From the NCBI RefSeq assembly GCF_000741165.1, contig NZ_JGYN01000030.1:186001-250000 (forward strand): DNA of 64,000 bases, read 5' to 3'. The notes under the pieces are model-generated. The model was given only the letters and a program-made list of their open reading frames with translations, had not been told where the DNA came from and did no database searches. A program made the translations under genes and the position numbers. This stretch comes from Bifidobacterium biavatii DSM 23969. GTDB lineage: Bacteria > Actinomycetota > Actinomycetes > Actinomycetales > Bifidobacteriaceae. Every line of letters starts with the position of its first letter. Position 1 is the stretch's first letter. Positions 33,742 through 42,874 of the stretch are shown here, one piece after another.

Positions 33742-35742
33742 TCAGAAGTCCGAGTCGAACCAGACCTGCATCTGGCCGATTTCGCGGTTGGCCCACGCGT
33801 AGTACGGGATGAGCTTCAGGTCGTAGGACTTCTCCCCGACCGGATGCTCCTCGACGTCCGCGTACAGCGGGAAGTCCTCGCCGTCGTGCGTGCGCTTGGT
33901 GGCCGGGATCGTGATGACCTCCACGCCGTCGAGCTCGCCGAAGTGGTATTCGGCCTTGGCGCGGGATGCGTCGTGGCTGGCGATGTGGTAGTTCCACAGC
34001 GGTGCCGTGTTGTCGGTCTCCTCGGCGCAGAACACGATCGGGCCGCGCATCACGGCGATCTTGCCGATGTCGTGGCGGACCAGCGTCTTCGAGCGCATGA
34101 ACTTGACGGCCATGTCGAGGTCGAGCGTCACGGTCGTCGTCTCGCCGGCGGCCGCGGCGACCGTCACGAATCCGTCGACGACCGGCAGGCGGCGCGCGTC
34201 CTCGCCGTTCACGGTCATCTCATGCTTGGAGGCGGACCAGCTCGGGATGCGCACGAGGAACTTCACCGGGTCGACGCCTTCCGGCACGGTCACGGTGAAT
34301 TCGATGTGGCCGTCCCACGGGAAGTTCGACTTCTGCGAGACCTTCACGCCGTCGAAGAACTCGGCGTCGTTCGCGATGAACTGGTGGGCGACGATCTCGC
34401 GGCGGTCCTCGTGCACGGTGTACAGGTAGCGGTCCACAGATGCGATGAGACGGGCAATATTGGCCGGGCAGCAGGCGCAGCCGAACCATTCGGCGCGGTG
34501 CATGAGCACGTGGTAGCGGTCGGGGTTGTGCTCGGTGGCCTCCGGGTCGGCCTCGAGCGCGTTCACGTAGTAGAAGTGCTTGCCGTCGAGCGCGATGCCG
34601 GCGATAGAGCCGTTGAACAGCTCCTTCTCGAGCACGTCAGCATACTCGCCGCGCGTCTCGAGCTCGAGCATCTGGCGCGCGAGGAAGCTCATGGCGACGG
34701 ACGCGCAGGTTTCGCCGTACATGGTGTCGCTCGGCAGGTCGTAGTCGTAGGTGAACGCCTCGCCGACGTGCGTGGAGCCGACGCCGCCGGTGATGTACAT
34801 GCGCTTGGTGACGATGTTGTGCCACAGGCGCTTGGCGGTTTCCTCGAGTTCCTTGTCGCCGGTCAGGCGCGCTACGTGCGCGACGCCGGTGAGCATGTAG
34901 CCGACGCGCACGGCGTGGCCTTCGGCGGTCTGCTGCTGGCGGATCGGACGCGCGGTCTGCGTGTACTCGTGCGTCCAGCCGCGCATCTGCGGGAAGATGT
35001 CGGTCGAGCCGTCGCCGATCTTCGCGTTCTGCTTGTCGTAGAAGCTCGGATCCTTGCCGCGCACGTCGATGAAGAACTTGGCGAGGTCGAGGTACTGCTG
35101 CTTGTGCGTGACCTCGTACAGGCGAGAGAGCGCGAGCTCGATCTCCGGATGGCCGTCGGCACCGGGGATCTTGCCGTCCTCCTCGCCGAAGTTGGCGGCG
35201 AGGCAGCCGGCCATCTTTTCGGCGACTTCGAGCGCCTGCTGGTTGCCGGTGACTTCGAAGTACGCGACGGCGGCCTCGATGTAGTGGCCCATCACGTACA
35301 TTTCGTGGGACTGCTGGATCTGCGTGAAGCGCTCGCGGTTGGCGAACGCGCCCGACTTGATGATGTACGGGGTATCGAGGTAGCCGTCCTCGCGCTGGGC
35401 GCGGGCGATCAGGTCGACGAGCTTATCGCAGAGTTCCTTGAGCTGCTCGTCCGGCTCGTAGGCGAGCGCGTACGCGGCTTCCTCGAGCCACTTGTACACA
35501 TCGGAATCCTGGAAGACGAAGCCCTTGAACTCGCCTTCCTCGTCGCCGGCGGCGATGCGCAGGTTGCGCACGGCGCGGCTGTAGTGGTAGTCGATGTCCT
35601 GCTTCGCGCCGGACGGGTCGCGCGGGATGTCGATCTTCTGCTCGTCGTTGATGACGGCCCACTGGTACGGGATCACCTCTTTGGCAACGTTCTCACGGTA
35701 ACGCTTCCAGAACGGCGAAGTAACCGTGACATGCTGGCTCAT
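33742..35742 (-). CDS. GH127 beta-L-arabinofuranosidase
   Basis: Releases beta-L-arabinofuranose, for example from hydroxyproline-linked beta-arabinooligosaccharides, and has no signal peptide, so acts inside the cell. The 666-residue protein is collinear with Bifidobacterium HypBA1: SPFWKRYRENVAKEVIPYQW, FQDSDVYKWLEEAAYALAY, HEMYVMGHYIEAAVAYFEVTG, GHPEIELALSRLYEVT. The active-site region is intact: the Glu in STHVGEAFTYDYDLP (acid/base), TMYGETCASVAMS (zinc-ligand Glu and Cys) and WFGCACCPANIARL (zinc-bound Cys pair including the nucleophile). Start 35742 has AAAGGAAGAG upstream; the 24-codon longer version lacks support. It is divergent from the LacI gene at 35929. Confidence 0.96.
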   Translation of the reverse strand: MSQHVTVTSPFWKRYRENVAKEVIPYQWAVINDEQKIDIPRDPSGAKQDIDYHYSRAVRNLRIAAGDEEGEFKGFVFQDSDVYKWLEEAAYALAYEPDEQLKELCDKLVDLIARAQREDGYLDTPYIIKSGAFANRERFTQIQQSHEMYVMGHYIEAAVAYFEVTGNQQALEVAEKMAGCLAANFGEEDGKIPGADGHPEIELALSRLYEVTHKQQYLDLAKFFIDVRGKDPSFYDKQNAKIGDGSTDIFPQMRGWTHEYTQTARPIRQQQTAEGHAVRVGYMLTGVAHVARLTGDKELEETAKRLWHNIVTKRMYITGGVGSTHVGEAFTYDYDLPSDTMYGETCASVAMSFLARQMLELETRGEYADVLEKELFNGSIAGIALDGKHFYYVNALEADPEATEHNPDRYHVLMHRAEWFGCACCPANIARLIASVDRYLYTVHEDRREIVAHQFIANDAEFFDGVKVSQKSNFPWDGHIEFTVTVPEGVDPVKFLVRIPSWSASKHEMTVNGEDARRLPVVDGFVTVAAAAGETTTVTLDLDMAVKFMRSKTLVRHDIGKIAVMRGPIVFCAEETDNTAPLWNYHIASHDASRAKAEYHFGELDGVEVITIPATKRTHDGEDFPLYADVEEHPVGEKSYDLKLIPYYAWANREIGQMQVWFDSDF

Positions 35743-35898
35743 GGCTCTTCCTTTCCACACTGATTGGCTGCTGGCTTCGTGTTCTCTTATGCGGAGCGGC
35801 GGGACCTGCTGCAATGCGATCGCGTCCCGCGCGACTCCTTGATCGATTGCACAGCAATACTAAAAAACCACTGCTTGACCCGATTCAAGGTCTTGCGA

Positions 35899-35915
35899 AT
35901 GCGAAAATTTCGCAT
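35899..35915. promoter_or_regulatory. LacI-type operator at the lacI/GH127 divergent promoter
   Basis: ATGCGAAA-A-TTTCGCAT is a perfect 17-bp palindrome with a central A, 13 bp upstream of the LacI start and 157 bp from the GH127 start. Its position suggests autoregulation of the LacI gene. Confidence 0.6.
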
Positions 35916-35928
35916 ACACTTTCGTATC

Positions 35929-37056
35929 ATGGACACCGCGTCAACGCAGCAATCGCAACCGACACGCCGCGCCGCACACACAGCGCCGACCTCGTCGCGA
36001 ACCACGACCAAACCGACGCTCTCCGACGTGGCACGCATTGCCAACGTATCCATCGCCACCGCGTCAAAAGCGCTCAATCGCACCGACCGCGTCTCCGCAG
36101 CCACGCAGCGCGCGGTCATCGACGCGGCCGAGCGTCTCGGCTATCGCACCCCGACCGAACGCGGCCGGCAGCAGCGCCAACGCTCCGGACTCGTCGGCCT
36201 CATCACGTCCGACTACAACGGCCGCTTCTCGCTGCCACTGCTCACCGGCGCGGAAAGCACGCTCGGCGCATCGAACCACGCCGCGTTGCTTATGAGCTCG
36301 CACGGTCGGCCCGCGCTCGAAAAAAGCCATATCGACCGGCTCGCCGCACACGGCGTGGACGGGCTGATCGTCGTCGGCAACACGACCAACGCGCGCCCGC
36401 CGCTCGACCCGCAGACGACGATGGGACTGCCGGTCATCTACACGTACGATCCGTCGCGCGATCCGAACGACTGCAGCATTGTGTGCGACAACGTCGGCGC
36501 GGGCGCGCAGGCGATCGAATACCTGCTCAGCCTCGGCCGGCGCTACATCGCGATCATCGCCGGACCGGAGGATTTCCAAGCCGCGAAGGACCGCGCGCGC
36601 GGCGCCTGGCAGACGTTCTCGATCTACGATTTCAGCCCGGTCGACGTGCTGTTCGACGCGTGGAGCGAGGAGTGGGGCGAGCGCGCGGCGCGGGTGCTGC
36701 TCGACCGGCACCCGCATCTGGACGCGATCTACGCGCTCAGCGACGAAATCGCGCGCGGGGCCGTGCGCGGACTGCTCGCCGCCGGCAAACGCGTGCCACA
36801 GGACGTCGCCGTCATCGGCCACGACAACTGGTACGTGTTCGCCGCGAACGCGCACCCGACGCTCACCACGTTCGACAACAACATCGCCATGATCGGCAAG
36901 ACGGCCGCGCAGTTCCTGCTCGACGCACTGGCCGGACGCCCGCACCACGGCGTCACCACGATCGAATGCCCGATGATCGTGCGCGAGTCCACCGAGGAAG
37001 CCCGCCGCACCCCGCTCGAAAGCTCCGGCCGCATCTTCGAGCGCCAGAGCGGCTGA
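35929..37056 (+). CDS. LacI-family transcriptional regulator (arabinoside-like locus, right)
   Basis: A 375-residue repressor with a short Thr/Gln-rich N-terminal tail, a helix-turn-helix at about residues 27-60 (PTLSDVARIANVSIATASKALNRTDRVSAATQRAV) and a periplasmic-binding-fold core (GLITSDYNGRF, CDNVGAGAQAIEYLL, GHDNWYVFAANAHPTLTTFDN). The hinge lacks the usual LxxGRS run and instead has an Arg/Gln-rich RGRQQRQRSG. ATG 35929 has no ribosome site and TATCAT overlaps it, so the message may be leaderless. Divergent from GH127, it is the best candidate for its regulator. It converges on the UbiB-like gene with only nine bases between stops. Confidence 0.93.
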   Translation: MDTASTQQSQPTRRAAHTAPTSSRTTTKPTLSDVARIANVSIATASKALNRTDRVSAATQRAVIDAAERLGYRTPTERGRQQRQRSGLVGLITSDYNGRFSLPLLTGAESTLGASNHAALLMSSHGRPALEKSHIDRLAAHGVDGLIVVGNTTNARPPLDPQTTMGLPVIYTYDPSRDPNDCSIVCDNVGAGAQAIEYLLSLGRRYIAIIAGPEDFQAAKDRARGAWQTFSIYDFSPVDVLFDAWSEEWGERAARVLLDRHPHLDAIYALSDEIARGAVRGLLAAGKRVPQDVAVIGHDNWYVFAANAHPTLTTFDNNIAMIGKTAAQFLLDALAGRPHHGVTTIECPMIVRESTEEARRTPLESSGRIFERQSG

Positions 37057-37065
37057 GCCGGCCGC

Positions 37066-38763
37066 TCACCGCTTCTTCTTGCGGCCCTTGAAGTTGATGT
37101 CGAACACGATCCACACGGACAGCACGAACGCGACCACGTAGCCCATGAAACCGACCACCGGAATGCCGAAGATGATCGGCTTCATGCCGGCGAAGTACAC
37201 GATCGACGAACCGACGAACAGGCCAACCACGATCAGCGCCATCGTCAGGCGGTTCACCATGTCGGAAAGCTTGTTCATCGGCTCCTCCGCGCCGATCAGC
37301 TCCACGTTCACGCGCAGCTGGCCACGCGTGAGCATGCGCGCCGCCGTCTTCGACTCGGTGAGCGCGTTGAGCAGGCCGTGCAGCGCCTGATGCCCCTCGA
37401 TGCCGAGCGTTTCGATCTCGTCGCGCGCCGCCTGCTTGGGCGATTTGCTCGTCGCGATATGCTTCGAAATGATCTCGATCATGTTCACGTCGGGGATGAA
37501 CTCGTCAAGTAGACCCTCGAGCGTGACGAGCGCGCGGCCGACCGTCGTGACCGTGCTCGGCACTTCGATCCCGTGCCGCTGCGCGAGCTGCGTGAGCGCG
37601 GTGATGAATGCGGCGATGTCCAGATCGGACAGGTCGACGTTGCCGTATTCGGCGACGATCGTGTCCAGATCGGCGAGCAGCGCCGGATAGTCGGCCGGAT
37701 CCGCGTCCGCGCCGGCGAAGCGCAGCAGGCCGTCCGCCAGCGACGGGGAGTCCTGTTTGGCGACGGCGAAGATCATCTGCTTCATGACCGAACGAGTGGT
37801 CGAGTTGAGCCGGCCGGTCATGCCGAGATCAAGCAGCACGATCTGCCCGCCCGAAACCATGATGTTGCCGGGGTGCGGGTCGGCGTGGAAAAAACCGACG
37901 TCGAGCACCTGCGTCGCGTAGTTGTCGACGAGCTTGGTGCCGATCTCCTTGAGATCGTAGCCGGCCGCGATCAGACGGTCCGGATGGGACACGGAAATGC
38001 CCTCGACGTAGTCCATGACGACCACGTGCTCGGTGCACAGGTCCATGTACGGCTTGGGGCAGTCCATGTACTTGTACGGCGCGCAGAACCGCTTGAATTC
38101 GGCCAGATTGCGCGCTTCGACGAGAAAGTCCGTCTCCGATTCGAACGTGTCCCACAGTTCCTCGACCACGCCGCCGAGATCGACGACCTGCGCGGTCGAT
38201 ACGACCTTCGTCGCAACCTTGGCGATCGAGCGCATGATCGACACGTCCTGCGCCATCGTCTCGCGCACGCCCGGCCGCTGCACCTTGACCGCAACGTCCT
38301 CGCCGGTGACGAGCGTGGCCCGGTGCACCTGCGCGAGCGACGCGGAACCAAGCGGCGTCGCGTCGATGTGCTCGAATATCTCCTCGACCGGACGGCCGTA
38401 CTCGTGCGACAGCGTTTCCAGCACGGTCTCGTACGGCATCGGGTCGGCGTCGGCGCGCAGCTTCGCCAGCTCGTCGCAGAACGACTGCGGCAGCATTTCG
38501 GAGCGCATCGACAGAATCTGGCCGACCTTCACAAAGGTCGGGCCGAGCGCCTCGAGCATGAGGCGCATCTTGACCGGCGTGAGCCCGTGCGCCACGTCGA
38601 ATTGGCGCGCAATGCCGGCGATTTGGGCGAGACGCTTCGCCTTGCCCCACCGGGTCAGGTGATAGCGCTCGGAAAAAACATCACGACGGGGACCGAACAG
38701 GTCGAGGGTTTCCAGACGCTCCCCCGACCATTCGGCTCCCGTGTCCGTGGTGGTGTTGGCCAA
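37066..38763 (-). CDS. ABC1/UbiB/AarF-family protein kinase-like protein
   Basis: A 565-residue membrane-associated atypical kinase family member. It shows the KxGQ motif in LGPTFVKVGQILSMRSEMLP (about residue 75), the Ala-rich nucleotide loop GSASLAQVHRA (about 138), the lysine in EDVAVKVQRPG, FFHADPHPGNI and a DLGMTG metal site (about 300). Two hydrophobic helices close the C-terminus (about residues 500-550). UbiB proteins are tied to quinone or lipid handling; the role in an organism with little or no respiratory quinone is unclear. It follows a small phasin-like gene by ten bases on the same strand, so they form a pair. Confidence 0.94.
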   Translation of the reverse strand: MANTTTDTGAEWSGERLETLDLFGPRRDVFSERYHLTRWGKAKRLAQIAGIARQFDVAHGLTPVKMRLMLEALGPTFVKVGQILSMRSEMLPQSFCDELAKLRADADPMPYETVLETLSHEYGRPVEEIFEHIDATPLGSASLAQVHRATLVTGEDVAVKVQRPGVRETMAQDVSIMRSIAKVATKVVSTAQVVDLGGVVEELWDTFESETDFLVEARNLAEFKRFCAPYKYMDCPKPYMDLCTEHVVVMDYVEGISVSHPDRLIAAGYDLKEIGTKLVDNYATQVLDVGFFHADPHPGNIMVSGGQIVLLDLGMTGRLNSTTRSVMKQMIFAVAKQDSPSLADGLLRFAGADADPADYPALLADLDTIVAEYGNVDLSDLDIAAFITALTQLAQRHGIEVPSTVTTVGRALVTLEGLLDEFIPDVNMIEIISKHIATSKSPKQAARDEIETLGIEGHQALHGLLNALTESKTAARMLTRGQLRVNVELIGAEEPMNKLSDMVNRLTMALIVVGLFVGSSIVYFAGMKPIIFGIPVVGFMGYVVAFVLSVWIVFDINFKGRKKKR

Positions 38764-38773
38764 CTATTCGGCC

Positions 38774-39022
38774 TTACTCGGCCTTGGCCTCACCGTCGGC
38801 GGAACCGGTCGCGGCGGCGTCCTTCTTCTCGGACTCCTCCTTGACTTCGGCCGCCTTGCGCTTGAGCTCGGTGTTCAGCGCCTTGCCCTGTTCGACGGTC
38901 AGTTCGCCCTTCTTGACGAGATCGTCAACGATCTCCTGGCTCTTCTCCACCGTGGTGGCAAGGGCGCCGACGCCCGCCAGAAATACCTTGCGCAGGCCGT
39001 CGCCCAGATCGAAACCAGCCAT
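38774..39022 (-). CDS. Small phasin-like protein, 82 residues
   Basis: A short helical protein (MAGFDLGDGLRKVFLAGVGALATTVEKSQ) with the pattern of phasin/granule-associated small proteins: an amphipathic N-terminal helix, the VDDLVKKGELTVEQGKALN block and a charged Lys/Glu tail. Start 39022 has GGGAGG upstream. The same small-gene then UbiB-kinase pairing, by memory, occurs in other Gram-positive bacteria. Function unknown; polyhydroxyalkanoate binding should not be assumed. Confidence 0.78.
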   Translation of the reverse strand: MAGFDLGDGLRKVFLAGVGALATTVEKSQEIVDDLVKKGELTVEQGKALNTELKRKAAEVKEESEKKDAAATGSADGEAKAE

Positions 39023-39125
39023 GATACGCCTCCCTGTGACGTGGGGTATGTTCCCTACCCAGCCTACTCCCCCGCCGGTAGAAACCAGCGGCAAATCAGC
39101 GGCCAAGACACACTTTTAAAGACTT

Positions 39126-39178
39126 CGACCCCTCGGCTGAGGGGGCTGTCACACGAAGCATGACTGGGAGAGCGTCAC
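39126..39178 (-). repeat. Two-hairpin interspersed repeat, CCCCCAG-type (copy 8)
   Basis: Reverse-oriented: CCCCTCGGCTGAGGGG hairpin, then GCTGTCACACGAAGCATGAC and TGGGAGAGCGTC. It lies between the HAD phosphatase stop (39217) and the phasin-like gene. Confidence 0.7.
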
Positions 39179-39216
39179 ACCCGCAACATGTACAACCGGC
39201 GTCCGCCGCCGTGGAA

Positions 39217-39897
39217 TCACTCCCCCACGCGCTGGCGCACGTAACCGTCGAGCGTCTCGGCAGTCACGCCCGCGTACGAGCTGATCGACGCGAACTGCGG
39301 GCCGTTCGACGTGTCCGTGTTGATGTAGCCGGTCTGCGCGATCAGCGTCGCGCCCGACGCGGCCGCCGACTTGAGGCCGCTCATCGAATCCTCGAGCGCC
39401 ACGCAGTACTTCATGTCCTCCGGTGCAATGCCCAACAGCTTGGCCGCGGCCAGATACGGTTCCGGGGACGGCTTCTTCTCCACGTCGTCGTCGCCGCAGA
39501 TAAAGCCCGCGAACGCGCCCTTCGGCGCCTGATCGACCAGCCCCTGCGCCAGGTGACGCGGCGACGTGGTGACCAGAACGGACGGGATGCCGGCCGCGAC
39601 GAGCGATTCGAGCACGTCGGTCACGCCGTCGATCCACGGCATGTGCGCGGCCTCGGCCTTCGCGACATAGTCGATCATGCCCTTGCCGATCTCCTCGACC
39701 GATAGCTGGCAGCCGTGCTCGACCATGCGCTGAGCGACCTGCGGAACCGGAGTGCCAGAGCCGGCCCATGCGAGGTCCAGATCCCAGTAGCCGCCGTGCG
39801 CCTTGGCGATCTCCAGTTCACCCTGATGCCAATACGGTTCGGAGTCGATCAGCGTGCCATCCATATCCCAGAACACAGCTTTGAGCAGCATCGTCAC
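39217..39897 (-). CDS. HAD-superfamily phosphatase (beta-phosphoglucomutase-like subgroup)
   Basis: A 226-residue hydrolase acting on a small phosphorylated compound. Motif I is DMDGTLIDSEP (about residue 11), the cap domain follows, motif II is VTTSPRH (about 117), and motifs III/IV are KPSPEPYLAAAKLLG and ALEDSMSGLKSA (about 145-180). This pattern is that of the beta-phosphoglucomutase-like group, but the catalytic substrate is unknown. It is monocistronic; the family A nested palindrome lies upstream. Confidence 0.92.
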   Translation of the reverse strand: MTMLLKAVFWDMDGTLIDSEPYWHQGELEIAKAHGGYWDLDLAWAGSGTPVPQVAQRMVEHGCQLSVEEIGKGMIDYVAKAEAAHMPWIDGVTDVLESLVAAGIPSVLVTTSPRHLAQGLVDQAPKGAFAGFICGDDDVEKKPSPEPYLAAAKLLGIAPEDMKYCVALEDSMSGLKSAAASGATLIAQTGYINTDTSNGPQFASISSYAGVTAETLDGYVRQRVGE

Positions 39898-40068
39898 ATG
39901 CCTTTCCGTCAGTTCGGCGACCGGCCCGGCCTGCCGATAACCGGTTTGATATCCGCATCTATCACATCAAACCTTGCGGACGAGCGCACCGCGCACGATG
40001 TCGTTTCCGTGCAGCTTTGTTGCAACATCGAACCAGTCAGAACCAGTCATTTTGGAAGTCTTTTCGTA

Positions 40069-40254
40069 AATCGAGCGGTGAATATGGCAGCCCGCCGAGG
40101 GCTTTCTGCACATTGAGCGGCGCCCTGCCCCCGCGTTCGGCCGACAACAGGCGGCAACGGGGTTTATCGAATCGATAATCGACCATTATTGAGGAAAGTT
40201 CACCGCTCAATACGAAGAAAAACCGTCGCCGCAACCGCGATTCACCGCTCAATC
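40069..40254. repeat. Nested palindromic element, family A (copy 3)
   Basis: Two forward units (40069-40084 and 40111-40123) and two inverted units (40198-40211 and 40240-40254) with core ATYGAGCGGTGAA. Forward-forward and inverted-inverted spacing, measured on the GAGCGG and CCGCTC cores, is exactly 42 bp, as in the copies at 3539 and 13237. The centre holds the palindrome TTATCGA-A-TCGATAA (40164-40178). It sits downstream of hspR (stop at 40314). No gene was recognised in 39898-40313. Confidence 0.78.
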
Positions 40255-40313
40255 TGTGATTTGCCTCCAGTGAAAAGAGGCGGCAAGGAGGCGAGAGGCG
40301 AGGGGGTGAGGAA

Positions 40314-40871
40314 TCAGTCGCCGAGAAGCACGATTTCGGAGGGGACGAGCTCGGCATCGTCGGCCGGGCCGGCCGTGATCTGCAGCGGTTTGCCGCTGCC
40401 GCGACGCCAAATGCGATAGAAGCGCGACTTCGCCTGACGCACCTCGACGACCTCGCCGTCCATGCCGGCCTCGAACACGCTGTCGCCCTCGAGACGACGG
40501 CGCAGATGCTTGTTCTGCCGGCGCAGCTGGCGGTTCTCCTCCTGCAGCGAGAGGATGCGCGTGATGCCGGCCAGATTGATGCCTTCCTCCTGGCTCAGCC
40601 GCTGCGCCTGCGCAAGCCGGTCGATGTCGCGCAGCGTATACCGGCGAGCACCGCCTTCCGTGCGCTTGGGCACGACCAGGCCAAGCCGATCGTACTGCCG
40701 CAACGTCTGCGGGTGGACGCCCGCGAGTTCGGCCGCCTGACCGACGGCGAACACGGGCAGCTCCACATTCAATCCCAGCGAATCCACGGCATCAAGATCG
40801 GCCCGGTTGGAGACGAGCGCCGCCGCGCATGCGGCATACGCGCGCTTAACTTCCTGCGCGATTCTTGCCAT
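40314..40871 (-). CDS. hspR: Heat-shock repressor HspR (MerR family)
   Basis: A 185-residue repressor that, with DnaK, binds HAIR operators and shuts off chaperone genes. The MerR helix-turn-helix is clear at about residues 40-105: PVFAVGQAAELAGVHPQTLRQYDRLGLVVPKRTEGGARRYTLRDIDRLAQAQRLSQEEGINLAGITRIL, followed by a coiled coil (LQEENRQLRRQNKHLRRRL) and a C-terminal tail. Start 40871 is preferred because AAGGAG lies nine bases upstream; ATG 40880 lies too close to that site. It is the last gene of dnaK-grpE-dnaJ-hspR, so it is autoregulated through the HAIR at 44887. A structured 200-bp leader separates it from dnaJ. Confidence 0.96.
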   Translation of the reverse strand: MARIAQEVKRAYAACAAALVSNRADLDAVDSLGLNVELPVFAVGQAAELAGVHPQTLRQYDRLGLVVPKRTEGGARRYTLRDIDRLAQAQRLSQEEGINLAGITRILSLQEENRQLRRQNKHLRRRLEGDSVFEAGMDGEVVEVRQAKSRFYRIWRRGSGKPLQITAGPADDAELVPSEIVLLGD

Positions 40872-40909
40872 AGCACTCATCTCCTTGTTCGATTGTTCCC
40901 TCAATAAAT

Positions 40910-41024
40910 GTGACCGGGAGCGTGACCGGGAGCAGATGCACCTCTATGACACTCCCCCCACAATCGTTGAAATTCCAAAGGTTTGCACCTTGCGTGACAG
41001 GGAGCATACCGCTCCCTGTCACGC
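40910..41024 (-). promoter_or_regulatory. Structured leader between dnaJ and hspR with competing hairpin arms
   Basis: A 14-bp perfect stem (40992-41005 with 41011-41024) has the arm GTGACAGGGAGC. Twelve-base units GTGACCGGGAGC occur twice in direct tandem at 40910-40921 and 40922-40933. In the hspR mRNA the upstream arm GUGACAGGGAGC can pair with its near partner or with either of the two later GCUCCCGGUCAC copies, so alternative structures are possible just before the hspR ribosome site. Confidence 0.6.
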
Positions 41025-41071
41025 TCCACGTCGCACGGGAGCGCCACGAAAGGCGTTCCCTCACGGATGAG

Positions 41072-42085
41072 TCACCGCTGTTCGGCCAGCTCAGCCGCGA
41101 AATCGCCCGACGCTTTGTCGAACTCCTTCGCGGCGTGCTTCAGGCCCAGACCGGGCTTGGCCGGGACGTGAATCTGCACGCGGCCGATCAGGTCGCCGAA
41201 CGCGTTGCCGTTCTTCACGCCCTTGCCGGCGACGTGCACCTCCGTGCCGCTCGACGAGCCGGCCGGCACCTTGAACGTGACCGGTTCGCCGTCGATATCC
41301 TTCATCTCGACCTTCGCGCCGGCCACGGCCTCGCCGACCGTCACCGGCAGGTCCACGATCAGGTCGTGGCCGCTCATCGTGAACTTCGGGTCCTCCGCGA
41401 CGTTCACGTGCAGGTACAGGTCGCCCGGCTTGCCGCCGTTGCGACCCGGCTTGCCCTTGCCAGCTAGGCGGATCTTCTGACCGTCCTTCACGCCGGCCGG
41501 AACATGCGTCTTGAACTTCTTGCCGTCGACGCTCAGGGACACGGTGGCGCCCTTGACGGCCTGGCGGAACGTCAGGCGGATCTTCGACGTGCGGTCCTCG
41601 CCGTTCTCCGGTTCGGGAGCCGCCTGATAGTCGGCGTACGGATTACCCTGCGCGTAGCCGCGGCCCGCGCCGGCGCCCGCCGCGCCGCCGAACATGGAGA
41701 AGATGTCGTTGAGATTGGTCGGGCCGCCGCCGTTCGTGCTAAAGCGGATGTTGCCGCCGTTGCCGTTGCCGAACATCGAACCGAACACGTCGGAGAAGCC
41801 GGACGCGTCGAATCCGCCGTTGCCGGAGCCGCCGGCGAAGCGCGCGCCGCCCATGCCGAACTGGCGGATCGCGTCGTACTTCTGGCGGGTTTCCTTGTTG
41901 TTGAGCACGTCGTACGCTTCGGAGATGTCCTTGAACTTCTCCTCGGCTTCCTTGGTCTTGTTCAGATCAGGATGGTATTTGCGGGCCAGCTTGCGGTAGG
42001 CCTTGGTGATGTCGGCGTCGCTGGCGTCCTTGGAGACACCAAGGACTTTGTAGAAGTCTTTGCTCAGCCATTCATTCTCAGCCAT
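41072..42085 (-). CDS. dnaJ: DnaJ co-chaperone, class B (no zinc finger)
   Basis: Stimulates the DnaK ATPase and hands over unfolded clients. The 337-residue protein has the J domain ([37 protein letters not shown] at about residues 38-40), a Gly/Phe-rich region with repeated GGF and GSMFG segments (about 75-150), then two beta-sandwich client-binding domains. The four CxxCxGxG zinc motifs of class A DnaJ are missing, so it is the CbpA-like class B type. A second, class A dnaJ is expected elsewhere in the genome. Start 42085 has GGAG upstream. Confidence 0.95.
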   Translation of the reverse strand: MAENEWLSKDFYKVLGVSKDASDADITKAYRKLARKYHPDLNKTKEAEEKFKDISEAYDVLNNKETRQKYDAIRQFGMGGARFAGGSGNGGFDASGFSDVFGSMFGNGNGGNIRFSTNGGGPTNLNDIFSMFGGAAGAGAGRGYAQGNPYADYQAAPEPENGEDRTSKIRLTFRQAVKGATVSLSVDGKKFKTHVPAGVKDGQKIRLAGKGKPGRNGGKPGDLYLHVNVAEDPKFTMSGHDLIVDLPVTVGEAVAGAKVEMKDIDGEPVTFKVPAGSSSGTEVHVAGKGVKNGNAFGDLIGRVQIHVPAKPGLGLKHAAKEFDKASGDFAAELAEQR

Positions 42086-42116
42086 TCATGTCTCCTTTCA
42101 AAGTCTTGATATAAGT

Positions 42117-42142
42117 CGGCTCCCCGTTTTGCGGGGGAGCCG
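42117..42142. other. GGCTCCCC/GGGGAGCC hairpin in the grpE-dnaJ gap
   Basis: A nine-base stem (CGGCTCCCC with GGGGAGCCG) seven bases after the grpE stop. It may attenuate or protect the mRNA within the operon. Related G/C-tract hairpins make up the interspersed repeat family. Confidence 0.6.
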
Positions 42143-42149
42143 ATATGCA

Positions 42150-42863
42150 TTAGTTCTTGGGGGAGGCGACGACTACGCGGGCGGCGCGGATGACGCGGTC
42201 GCCGATGCGGTAGCCGGCTTCCACCACGGTGTCGACGGTGTCCTTGTCGGCCGAATCGTCCGGCTTGTGCAGGATCGCCTCGTGCTTGGTGGGGTCGAAC
42301 TCCTCGCCCTTTTCGCCGAACTTCTCGACGCCGAACTTCTCGAACGCCTTGTCGATCTTCGCGGCCACGGCCTTGAACGAATCGTCCATCTCACTGTGCT
42401 CGCGGATGCGGTCGATGTCGTCGAGGGCCGGCAGCAGCGCGGTCAACACGTCGATGATGCCGTGCTGGCGGAAGCGTTCCTGCTCGCGCTGGGCGCGGTT
42501 GCGGTAGTTGACGAACTCGGCGCGCTCGCGCTGGAGCGCCTCGAGGTAGTCGGCGGCTTCCTTCTTGGCCTTGCCAAGCGGGGTGAGTGTATCGTCGGCG
42601 GACTTGCCGGCGTCGGCGGAAGCGGCGGAAGCGGCGGAATCCTTGGAATCCTCGGACTTGTCGGTCGACTCCGGCTTCGAAGACTCGGAGGGGGCCGCCT
42701 GCTTCGCTTCCTCGGTCGAGGGAGCCGAGGACGGCTGCTCGGCCTTCGCCGAACCCTCCGTCGAGGCGGCCGAGCCGGCCGCGGCGGACTTGGCCGCACC
42801 AGCAGCCAAGTCGTCCGCGTCCGGCAGGTCGTTCAGGTAATCGTCCTTGTTGAACTCAGCCAT
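42150..42863 (-). CDS. grpE: Nucleotide exchange factor GrpE
   Basis: Exchanges ADP for ATP on DnaK. The 237-residue protein has a long Ser/Ala/Glu/Asp-rich, probably disordered N-terminal part (about residues 20-90), the dimerising helix with YLEALQRERAEFVNYRNRAQRE (about 105-135) and the C-terminal beta domain (FGEKGEEFDPTKHEAILHKPDD, DTVVEAGYRIGDRVIRAARVVVA). Start 42863 is 11 bp after the dnaK stop, so they are co-translated. The length is above that of many GrpE proteins because of the N-terminal extension. Confidence 0.96.
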   Translation of the reverse strand: MAEFNKDDYLNDLPDADDLAAGAAKSAAAGSAASTEGSAKAEQPSSAPSTEEAKQAAPSESSKPESTDKSEDSKDSAASAASADAGKSADDTLTPLGKAKKEAADYLEALQRERAEFVNYRNRAQREQERFRQHGIIDVLTALLPALDDIDRIREHSEMDDSFKAVAAKIDKAFEKFGVEKFGEKGEEFDPTKHEAILHKPDDSADKDTVDTVVEAGYRIGDRVIRAARVVVASPKN

Positions 42864-42874
42864 CGGACGGAACC

